Below are positions 24,101 to 36,100 of a DNA stretch of 64,000 nucleotides, in pieces. The notes beneath the pieces are model-generated. The model searched no databases, had not been told where the DNA came from, and was given only the letters and a program-made list of their open reading frames with translations. This stretch comes from Carposina sasakii (taxonomy: Eukaryota > Arthropoda > Insecta > Lepidoptera > Carposinidae): NCBI GenBank assembly GCA_014607495.2, contig CP053163.1:10396716-10460715 (forward strand), given 5' to 3'. How positions within the stretch are numbered: position 1 is the stretch's first letter; every line of letters begins with the position of its first letter. A program made the translations under genes and the position numbers.

Positions 24101-27100
24101 CCTGCAATGTTACCGTCGATTGTCCCTCATAGTAGAAATAATGGTATTTATTTTGCGTTATATATAAATTATATATATAAAATTCTCGTGTCACAATGTT
24201 AGTTACCACACTCCTCCGAAACGGATTGACAGATTTTTATGAAATTTTATATGCATATACAGTAGGCCTGAGAATCGGCCACTATAAGTATTAATCTTAA
24301 TATATATAAATCTCCTGTCACGAAGTTTGTCCGCGATGGACTCCTAAACTACTTAACCGATTTTAAATTAAATTGGCACTCCGTGAGCAGTCTGGTCCAA
24401 CTTGAGAGATAGGATAGCTTAGATCTTTAATTATAGCCGCAATTTTATTTTATTGCAAATTATTTGTCTATAATTAATTGACAGTCACAATTATCTGTTA
24501 ACTCCAAAAGATTCTAACAGATGTCGATACTTTTCGACTGGATTGAGTAAGTAATCAATAGATGGCACTGCTATGGTAAACCGACAAGCGTGTCATATAA
24601 GCTACAATTCAATTTCCACGCGGACGAAGTCGCGGGCGTCCACTAGTATAGATATATATTACTCTGGCTACCCCATTTTGAAAACATAGTGGTGTGTATA
24701 TATATGTATGTACTACTTTTATTTCCAAAACTAGTACAATAACTTGAATAACTTTACCCATAAGTATAAAAGCGGTGGCGATGATGAACGTAAGTACGTA
24801 ACCGCGGACCGGCTCGTTGTTGGGTCCGTAGCCTTTCGCGAAGTATTCCAGGTACGGGTACAGCTTGTCTTGGCAGAGCGCCTGCAATCACACCGTTTCA
24901 TACTAATAACCTTAATTTAATCTCACGATCTGATGCGGGGCTTCACTGGAATACATCCGCTGCATCTCCTTCCGTAAGAGTCAACTAAGGAACTCGAGGG
25001 TTTGCATCGAGGGTTCGCCCACCACCGGGCCCTACACCCTCCGCTGACCCTCGGATCTGCCGACTCATGGTCATGAACGTTAGGCGAACCCTCGGTGGTA
25101 ATCTCCGGTACCACTGTGACGTTCCATTTATGGAACATCCTGTTTAGACTTGTCTGTGTGGCTTCAAATACATTCGAAACATACCATGTTACAAGAAAGG
25201 AATATAAATATTTATTAAACATTGCCTAAATCATTTATTAAATATCAGATATTCCATACATTTTGCTAATATATGTCATTTTAAAACACGGTCTAACTTT
25301 ATTTAGACTGCGGTTAGTAATAACACAGATCGTGTTTTCTACAAGATAACACACCTGAAACACTTTAGGCGCCGACACAAGTGACGCGAGAGCAGATGAA
25401 AGCGTCGCCGCAAAGCACCCGCCGTATATCAGCGGACCGAAACCCGACACTAGTCGAATCACCTACAAACAAGCATACATGTCTTTAAGACATAATTTTT
25501 ACAGATTAGACCATACGATTAAGTTTTTAAATGAGCTAGCCATAAGCCTTCAAAGTTGGGTAGGTAAGTCCTTTTTTAATTGAAAATTACATCACCCAAC
25601 CACCTACATAATTTATAGCAACTTTTGCTATGTGACCACATTTATATAGCTGTCGAACAAATTATGATCTTTTACGCGCATACAAGTTACTCAAACGTGA
25701 ACTAGCCGTTTGTATGAAGCGTTTTTGGGCAAGTCCAAAATTGTGATTTTAAAAATTTTTCTAGCAAAGTTTTTCATTTGTAAATGTTTATTTTATTGTT
25801 TGACCTTCCGACATAAATAGAAATAAAAATACTGTCATTAATTATACCTATCATAGATTCGGCGGGAAAAGCTGGAAAGGAGCGGGTGTAATTTTCTTGT
25901 GAAAATCAAAAATTATTTGTAAATGGCTTGCATGTGTCCGTAAAGTGATGTTTTCTGGTAGATAAGTTATATTTTGATTACTTGTGATGTGAATCTAGTG
26001 CGTGTGCATGGTTTTATACGCAGGTAAGCCGAGTAAAACTTTAACCGGATTACGATCTCTTCATGGGCGCATGTAAGTTGTTTCTGCAATAATTTTTCAT
26101 TTTGACTAACTTTACACTTGTTCTTGAGGATTTTCCCGACGTTTCCATTCATCATCATCATTATTGTTGACAATTTTTGAACATCCCCAAACTAACTCTA
26201 CGTTCCCACTTACACTGGTCTTAAACCAGACAACAAATTAGTATTAAGCATAGTTTCTGTAGCGAATAGTATATTAATAATCTTGTAATATGTAATAATC
26301 TAGTAATAATCTTGTATTATGTTAATTTAGATTCATTCATATTGGCTCAGCCAATCACAGCTCAGTAACATAAAATAGAAATGTAAAAGCCGCCCCGTTA
26401 TCACCTCGTACCTTACCGTACTTGAGCATGTATTTTCGCATATTTTGTAATAATCTTTGATGTAAATTCACTTGGAGTTATAACTTAGAAGCTTGTAATT
26501 GCCTTCAGCATTGAGTAATATCTGTATAATTAATCATAAAACTTAGCCCTAAATGATGCGTATCTTAAATACATAAAGCATCATAACATTTGTATAATCT
26601 TACCTTAGTTTCATTAGTTTGTAGGAGTACATACCAACCTGTTTGCTTAATTATTTTGATGAAACTTAACGTAAAATCTTATGTATGTATTCCAATTAGT
26701 AAAACAGCATTTTATATTGTAAAGTATATATTTCTCAACATAAGTACAAATAGTTTGTATCCATTGTTCGTTAATTACCTATTGTTTTGGATTAATTTAG
26801 AGTCATAGTGTAAAGAATATAGGTAAAATGTGTAATTTATGTATCGTAAAAGCTTTCTATATCCGCATAAACCTATCCTGTAGTTAGTAAGGATTAATGT
26901 GTAACCTTTCCTGGACTTGTCGCCTGAAAAACAGGCTAATTATATAATTTAACGGTCATTTTAGCGGTCTTTCAGTGATAGAATCATATTGTACCATTTA
27001 ACTTCATTAGCAACTTAGAATCTTATTGGAAAAGCCTAAATGTAATTAGTATGAGTTCAAATAACTAGAAAAACCTTAGTTTTGTATCAGTTTCGTATTA

Positions 27101-30100
27101 ATTCTGTATTACGCAATACTTGTCAATATTGCATCATCTTTTTCCTTACACCCCTCACCCCTCAGGTGAGTTGTCTAAATTGTTCTAAGCATTGTAATTG
27201 GTTAATAGATTCAAAATACCTTCTTACCATAGTCTATCACATAAGTAGTGTCTGTATTGCATAAATATAAGTTCAATAAAATAAATTGGCCAGTCTTCGT
27301 CTGTCGCTGGAACCGTTCACATCGCGTTATTATTTCACACTCCACGCTTGTAACCCAGTCTGCAGCAAGTAAGGGGCTTGTGGGCAGAGTGGTGTCTAGA
27401 CACCGAGGGTAGAGGGCCCTCAACAGTTTGGTCCTACGGAAGCCGGGTATCAGCGGGAAGGAAGGAAGGTGCAGTGGACGCAGGGCAGGCGAAGATTCCA
27501 TCAGGGGCTCGTGTGGTGCGTGTCTGGTTCGCCGCGAGTGCTCTGGTAGCCCGGATCGGGGAGGTGCCGGAAGGAAGCACTGGGCCCGTGAAACGCTACG
27601 AGTCAGGTCTGTTGCCTGCAGATCGGGTCTGTCGCCCGAGGAAGCGGAAGTCCGTGTGGTGCGTGTCTGGTTCGCCGCGGGCTTCAAGAAAATTTTGTCG
27701 GGTCTGTTGCCCGAACACCACGAAGAAAGAAGTGGGAGGAGCGCTTGGAGTACCCGTCTCAAGGCTGTATAGCCGCGGGTACAAGAAGCAGATGTGCAGG
27801 TGCTCGTTCAGTGCTAACCCAAGCCACGAGTACCTGTGAAGTAGATGAGCAGGTGCTCACTCAGAGCATAAAAGCCGTGAGTACCTGTGAAGTGGGAGGA
27901 GCCTTTGGAGTACCCGTTTCAAGGCTGTTTAGCCGCGGGTACAAGAAGCAGAGGTGCAGGTGCTCGTTCAGTGCTAACCCAAGCCACGAGTACCTGTGAA
28001 GTAGATGTGCAGGTGTTTGCTCAGGTGCATGTTGCCCGCAAGTACCTGCGAAAAGGAAACCTGAATTGTCACGAAGAGGTGGAGCGTGAGGTGCCCGGTC
28101 AGAGCTGGGTAAGCCACGGGTACCTTCGAAGCCAACACAGTTTACTGTGGCCTAGTGTCTGCCACCTAACGGTGCCAAACGGTGGGCACTAGGTTAACCG
28201 CCTCATAGTAGCGGGTGTGGTGTGATCGAACAGCACCACCCGGCTGATTAGCAGCTGACCTAGTTCGGCCGGCGTCGGTAAGGTGTACGTGGATCATGGC
28301 TTGGCAATCATGGAGATTGTTTAGGCACGCGATTTCTGCTGAGCGTTCCTCTCAGTAGTTTACACTTGTGTTGAAGCGTACACTCTCTGCCGGGCGGTTC
28401 CTTGTCCTTTACCCATTCCCTCCTTAGTTTCCTGTAGGCAGGTAGGGACAGCTTGCAGGTAGGTAGGGGTCCGTGGGTAGTAGCCGTAGGTAGGTAGGGA
28501 CCTTGTCTCTTCATCTACAACTACGGCCAGAGCATCGGGATTCGACATGACTAGAACAAGAAGTCACAATAAGGGTAGCGAACAAACCTCCGTAAGTACA
28601 GAGCGAACGGGAGAATCGTCTGCCACTGTTAGTACAGAGCAGACCACTTCGACTGAGCGCACGATGTCGACCGACCACACGTCGGGTACGGAGCGTACTG
28701 ATAGGGTTTCGTTACAAGGTAAGGTGGATAACGTCGCGGTAGCGTCCGGTAGTAGGGTCGATCCGCCATCCCGGGATGGAACGGTTGTCAACTGTCCGGT
28801 AACAACGCGTAAGTCGGCGGGATCACGAGCGTCGAGTAGTTCGAGTCGGCGACGACGAGCGGTACTAGAGGCGCGTATCGAATTTGAGAAAGCGGAAGCG
28901 GCGCGGACAATAGCTAAGTCGCGTCTAGAGCTTGCGCAATTGGATGAGGCAGAAACGTCGGGTTTAAGCGAGGTAGAAGATAACCGCGATAACGTAACGA
29001 AATGGGTAACGAAGTCAATCGAGCAAAGTAAGACCGCAAGTAAGCCGATTGAACCGCGAGTAGTAACGCCGCGTAAAGTTCCCGAGATAGAGGCGCCGAA
29101 ACCGGAGATAGATAACCTCGCCTCCGCGTTAATACAGGCCATGCGATCAACCAGTCAAACGTCATCTAGACAGGCGCCGCGGTATATTAACGAGTTACAT
29201 AATTTTAATGGCAACCCACGCGAGTGGATAGCTTTTCGTGCGGTTTTTAGGGACACGCGCGAATTCTTTAGCGACATAGAAAATATGGCTAGGTTACGTC
29301 GCGCTATACAGGGGCAGGCTAGGGAGGCTGTAAAGTCTATGCTTTACACGCATTCCGACCCCGAGGAGATAATGTACATGTTAGAGCGTAGATTCGGTCG
29401 TCCGACCCATCTTATTAAGAGCGAGATTGAAAGTTTACAAAAACTTCCGCCCATGTCGCAAGACGTCAAAGGTATAGGGGCGTTCGCGAGCGCGGTTGCT
29501 AACAGCGTAAACACGATTAAACAAATGGACCGAATCGAATATTTGTACTCTAGCGACGTATCCGATAGAATAATAGATAAGATGAATATGTTAGTCAAGT
29601 TTCGATGGTACGAATACAGGTCGCGCAACGAAAAAGAACCTATTCTTATAGCGTTATCAGCTTTCCTAAACATCATAGCGGATCAGTTCGAAGCGTACGA
29701 TAGCACGCCCGCGTCGGAAAGGCGTTATACGAGACATAGGGACGTTCAGCCGCCACCACCGCGGCGGAATAGAGTTCACGCGGCCGTAGTACGGGAGACG
29801 ACCTCTGACGAGTCAGATTCATCTCACTATTCAGACAGCTATTCCAGCGAAAGCGAGTTAGAAAGCGACCACCAGGTAGTTGCGGCAGCTTTCGGTGATA
29901 GGGATAGGAAATGTGTAAATTGCCGGGGTCGAGACCATACTCTAGAAAAATGTCCGCAATTTATAAAAGTAAATGTGAAAGAGCGATGGAACATAGTAAA
30001 GCGCTTAAGAGTATGTTTTCGATGTTTGAGCAGTAAACACATTAGCGACAAATGCAAGTCGAAGCATTGCGATGTAGACGGTTGTAGACGTAGGCATCAT

Positions 30101-33100
30101 AGGTTGCTGCATAGCGAACCGCCTCCACCGGTGGAGACGAAACCGGAGCCGCCGGCTACAGTATCGGTTAATCACTTATCCGAGCCGCGCGCATATCTTA
30201 AAATGGTACCAGTAGATCTATTAGGGCCAGAGGGCAGCACCTCCGTTATCGCATTGTTAGACGAAGGGTCAACCGTGACTCTATTGCTCGACGATATAGC
30301 CAATAGAATAGGGGCCGTAGGTCCGGTAGAAAAGTTAGCAATAGAGGGAGTCGGGGGTCACCGCATTAACAGTATGTCGCAACGTCTAGATTTAAAGATC
30401 AAAGGTAGATTCACGCGTGATTACGAACCTACATGCGCGTTAACTATAGCCGAATTAAGCTTATCTTCGCAGGGCGTGTATAAGCGCAACCTTTCAAATT
30501 ATACTCACTTAGCGGACATAGCAGATCAGCTCACGTACGATCAAGCGAGACCTTCACTTTTGATAGGACAAGATAACTGGCATCTTATCGTAACTAGGCA
30601 ACTTAAGTCGGGCTCTTCAAGCCAACCGGTAGCTTCATTAACCCGTCTCGGATGGGTATTGCACGGGTGCAATAGCGATTCTATTAAAACAGTAAATTTC
30701 GTAAATAACACAAATAATAATAACAATAGTTTAGAGCAAATTTCATCAAATAACATAGAAAATTTAATAAAACGTAACTTCTCTATAGACGCGTTAGGAA
30801 TAGAACCAAAACGGCCCACGCACGATACAGAACAACGCGCTATTAGCATTCTAGATAAGACCACTAGGAAAACAACTGACGGGCGTTTCGAGTGCGGTTT
30901 ACTATGGCGTCACGACGACGAAGTAATGCCTAAAAATAGAGATAACGCGTTGCAACGTTTGTTAGGAATAGAACGCAAATTAAATAAAAACCCGGATTAT
31001 AAAAGTCAATATGTAGAACAGATAAATAACTTAATTAAAAATGGTTACGCAGAGCCAGCCAAATCGATGCCTACATCGGTACGTACGTGGTACCTACCAC
31101 ATTTCGCGGTAGTGCATCCTCAAAAGTTGAAGATGCGTCTTGTTTTCGATGCAGCGAGCCGTACAAACGGTAAAAGTTTAAACGACGCATTATTGCCCGG
31201 GCCAGACTTACTGCAGTCTTTATTCGGCGTATTAGTACGATTTCGATCTAAACCGGTGGCCGTGGCAGCGGATATTAAAGAAATGTTTTTACGGGTCGCT
31301 ATGCGAGAACAAGATAGGGACAGTTTGCGTTTTTTATGGCGAGAGTCGAGCAATGTAGAACCGCGAGAATATCGTATGACTTCGTTAATCTTTGGCGCAA
31401 CATCGTCGCCATGCTCGGCTATCTATGTAAAGAACAAAAACGCTGAATCTTATATTGATACCTACCCCGAGGCAGTCGACGCCATAGTTAGATGCCATTA
31501 TATGGATGATTATTTACACAGTTTTAATAGCGAAGCGGAAGCTAAGGAAATATCGCAACAAGTAGATACCATTCATAGGGCGGGCGGTTTTGAGCTTAGA
31601 GGGTGGGCGACTAATAAACCTGCGGTCATACAAGATTTTTCGGAAACTAGGGCAAAGAGTAAAGAAATCCCGTTAGGTAACGATAGTCAATCCGAAAAAA
31701 CGCTCGGTATGCACTGGCAGACGGGTAACGATACTTTGAGTTATACGTTGAATTTACGTAACACGCCGATCGAAGTAGTTGACAAGATGCGACCACCTAC
31801 GAAACGCGAAGTAACGAGTGCGGTGATGTCAGTTTTTGATCCTCTCGGTTTAGCTACGCCGGTTGTCGTACAGGGTAAAAAGTTAATTCAACGATTATGG
31901 AAAAGCGGAATAGGATGGGACGAAAATATACCAGAACATACTATACCATATTGGCACGCGTGGTTGAGCGATCTTAGCAAGCTAGCAACGTTATACATAC
32001 CTAGATGTACCGATTCGGGATCGGAGGGCGAGTTACATACGTTCGTCGACGCTAGCGAGTCAGCTTATGCCGCGGTAGTATATTTTCGAACTACAATACA
32101 CGGAAAGGTAGTCGTGCGTTTAGTAGGAGCTAAAGCTAAGGTAGCGCCATTGAAACCGGTCTCTATCCCGCGTTTAGAATTACAAGCGGCGGTGTTAGGA
32201 TGTCGATTAGCTAACACTATTCAGAAAGAGTTGCCCGGAAAGGTTATAAAAAGATATTATTGGTCAGACTCGCGTACCGTATTAGCTTGGATAAAATCAG
32301 ACCCGCGTTCTTTTAAGCCCTTCGTAGCGCATAGGCTCGCGGAAATCGAAGATCATTCACAAACATCGGAATGGAGATGGCTGGCTAGCGCTCTTAACGT
32401 AGCCGATGACGCGACGCGGGATTCCCCCACTAAGTTTAATATAGACCATCGGTGGTTTAGAGGTCCGGATTTTTTGTACGACGATGACAGGCAATGGCCA
32501 GTAGACCGTAGTGAGCGAATAGCAACGCCTCCCACAGGAGAGGAGCGTACCGTAACAGTGGCCACTTTAGTAAACACCAATCGAGTACCATTGCCCGATG
32601 TGACAAGGTTTTCGTCGTACAAACGATACCTTCGAACCACAGCGCGTATCTTACAGTGTGCGGACACTTTTAAATCTTTGTTGGGTAACAATTCGCAACC
32701 GGTAAGCGCACTCAAACGTAGGATATCCGATAGGAGCTGGCGAAAGTATGGTAGTAAGACGGTAGCGCAGCGCCATCTAGTCGATGACGAGGTAAAGTCT
32801 CAGCTGATGACTTTACCTACCGAATATTTAGTACGGGCGGAACGCATTATTTTGGAAAGCATTCAATTAGATTCATTTAGTGACGAACGAAAATGCATAG
32901 TTAATAACGATAAATTGTCTAAGTCTTCCCGTGTAAAACATTTATCTTTGGTTATGAACGACGGATTATTGCGGCTTAACACGAGAGTTAGCGCAGCCGA
33001 TTGCGTGCCGGACTCGTATAAAAACCCTATAGTCTTAGACGGTAAGCATCCGATTGTTAGATTGCTCGTACGTCAATATCATCTAGATTACGGACATGGT

Positions 33101-36100
33101 AATCATCAAACCATTATGAACGAAATTAGGCAGCGTTTTTACATACTATCGTTGCGAGTATTAGTTAAGTCCGTTGCACGGGAATGTAATTGGTGTAGAT
33201 TGCATAAGGACACCCCACGAATGGCACCGTTGGGCGATTTACCTATAGAGCGGTTGCAACAATCTCAGCCGCCGTTCACGTGCACCGGTGTTGACTATTT
33301 CGGTCCGGTTCATATAACAGTAGGTCGTAGGAGCGAGAAGCGTTGGATAGCTTTGTTCACCTGTCTTACCACGCGCGCAATCCACCTCGAGATAGCATCG
33401 TCATTGTCATCTGACTGTATGATATTAGCTTTGCGTCGAATGTCAGCTAGGCGCGGGTCTCCGAAGACACTTTATAGCGATAACGGTACGAATTTTGTTG
33501 GCGCGAATCGCGAGCTTAAGGAAGAATTCGAGAAATTAAAGATCGATATCGTTGATAAGGTAGAGTCGCGCGGGATTAAATGGAAGTTTATTCCACCCGG
33601 GGCCCCTAATATGGGAGGTGCGTGGGAACGAATGGTTCGCTCAGTCAAAGTGGCACTATCTGTTACTCTCAAGGAAAGACAGCCCCGCGAGGAAGTCCTT
33701 CATACTCTCCTACTCGAAGCAGAACATCTGATTAACTCGAGACCATTAACTGACGTCAGCCTAGATCCAGATGACACTGAGAGTCTAACGCCAAACCATT
33801 TTCTTATCGGGCGTTCGAACGGCTTACCTCAAATTGGCCTGTTCAGTAATAGCGATTTAATCGGCGCAGCTACGTGGCGTACTGTTCAGAGATTAACCGA
33901 TAAATTTTGGAATCGCTGGGTGAGAGAATACTTACCAACTCTCACGCCTAAGTACGATCGCAACACCGGCTTCACTAACCCTAATGTCGGAGATGTTGTA
34001 TTGATTATAGACTCGTCATTACCGCGAGGTGTATGGCCCAAAGGTGTAATAACACATACTTATCCTGGTCCAGATGGCAAAGTCAGAACATCAGACGTAA
34101 GAACTTTAGCTGGCACACTGAGACGTCCAACTTCGAGGCTCATAAAGATAACAAGTAGCTCAAAAATCGTACCACCTGATATCTGTACTCAGACACTGTC
34201 TTCGCACGGAGGGGGGACTGTTGACAATTTTTGAACATCCCCAAACTAACTCTACGTTCCCACTTACACTGGTCTTAAACCAGACAACAAATTAGTATTA
34301 AGCATAGTTTCTGTAGCGAATAGTATATTAATAATCTTGTAATATGTAATAATCTAGTAATAATCTTGTATTATGTTAATTTAGATTCATTCATATTGGC
34401 TCAGCCAATCACAGCTCAGTAACATAAAATAGAAATGTAAAAGCCGCCCCGTTATCACCTCGTACCTTACCGTACTTGAGCATGTATTTTCGCATATTTT
34501 GTAATAATCTTTGATGTAAATTCACTTGGAGTTATAACTTAGAAGCTTGTAATTGCCTTCAGCATTGAGTAATATCTGTATAATTAATCATAAAACTTAG
34601 CCCTAAATGATGCGTATCTTAAATACATAAAGCATCATAACATTTGTATAATCTTACCTTAGTTTCATTAGTTTGTAGGAGTACATACCAACCTGTTTGC
34701 TTAATTATTTTGATGAAACTTAACGTAAAATCTTATGTATGTATTCCAATTAGTAAAACAGCATTTTATATTGTAAAGTATATATTTCTCAACATAAGTA
34801 CAAATAGTTTGTATCCATTGTTCGTTAATTACCTATTGTTTTGGATTAATTTAGAGTCATAGTGTAAAGAATATAGGTAAAATGTGTAATTTATGTATCG
34901 TAAAAGCTTTCTATATCCGCATAAACCTATCCTGTAGTTAGTAAGGATTAATGTGTAACCTTTCCTGGACTTGTCGCCTGAAAAACAGGCTAATTATATA
35001 ATTTAACGGTCATTTTAGCGGTCTTTCAGTGATAGAATCATATTGTACCATTTAACTTCATTAGCAACTTAGAATCTTATTGGAAAAGCCTAAATGTAAT
35101 TAGTATGAGTTCAAATAACTAGAAAAACCTTAGTTTTGTATCAGTTTCGTATTAATTCTGTATTACGCAATACTTGTCAATATTGCATCATCTTTTTCCT
35201 TACACCCCTCACCCCTCAGGTGAGTTGTCTAAATTGTTCTAAGCATTGTAATTGGTTAATAGATTCAAAATACCTTCTTACCATAGTCTATCACATAAGT
35301 AGTGTCTGTATTGCATAAATATAAGTTCAATAAAATAAATTGGCCAGTCTTCGTCTGTCGCTGGAACCGTTCACATCGCGTTATTATTTCACACTCCACG
35401 CTTGTAACCCAGTCTGCAGCAAGTAAGGGGCTTGTGGGCAGAGTGGTGTCTAGACACCGAGGGTAGAGGGCCCTCAACAATTATCATCCATCATAAATTC
35501 AGAAATCATTTACTAAAGACAATGGCTGTATGGGCTTAGTTCCCCTTGCCTTTCCTTCGGGATAAACTAAACAAAAAAAAAATATACCTATCATAAAAAC
35601 ATAAGGTAGCAGCACTCACATCATTACTATTCTGCAAGCCGTACCCGCAGGTGGTATTGACACAGTCGGCCATAGCCCAGCCGGCTATATCGGTGACGTT
35701 ACCCGTCGCGTCCCGAAGTACAGTCCACCCGGATATCACTCCAATCAGCAAGTATGAGATCGTCGTCAACAGTATAGCTAGGAGGGTTCCTTTGGGTATT
35801 GATTTTTGGGGGTCCTAAAAGAAAAAAAACATGAAATTTTAGAATATAGTAGAAGTAATTGAAGCGATATAATAGAGATAAATAATACAAAATATTCATT
35901 CAGGTTATTAAAACTGCGGCGATAGCCTGTTTAAGATAGGGGCCATCCATATATTACGTCACAGGTTAAGGGGGAGGGAGGGGGTCGTGACATTGTGTGA
36001 CAAGGGGGTGGGAGGGGTCCCAAATTTCGTGACGTCACATTTTCATTCAATAATCTCTAAATATAAATTTGCAAAAAAGCTAAGGGGGGGTCTCACAATA

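Larger units (their letters stand above)
26165..35479 (+). mobile_element. Complete BEL/Pao LTR retrotransposon
   Basis: 9315 bp: 5' LTR, 1121-bp leader, a single gag-pol frame, 3' LTR. Target duplication ATTAT at 26160-26164 and 35480-35484. LTR ends are TGTTGA and TCAACA. The LTRs look identical in every stretch I compared, and the coding frame has no stop, so the insertion is young and possibly still autonomous. It lies in the intron between cotransporter exons 9 and 10, in the opposite orientation. Confidence 0.97.

Noticed and set aside
23451..24202. Three long overlapping plus-strand open frames with a [17 protein letters not shown] repeat protein
   Set aside because: A 31-bp period with no plus-strand stop opens all three frames at once. 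The stretch is the boundary minisatellite of a minus-strand gene.
26590..26808. 72-codon frame, repeated exactly at 34644-34862
   Set aside because: It lies inside both LTRs; a chance frame.
27211..28514. Several 60-180-codon frames on both strands in the BEL leader
   Set aside because: GC-rich repeated [12 protein letters not shown] leader; the frames overlap in many phases and lack domains.
28564..29165. Minus-strand frames of 83 and 192 codons
   Set aside because: Antisense shadow of gag.
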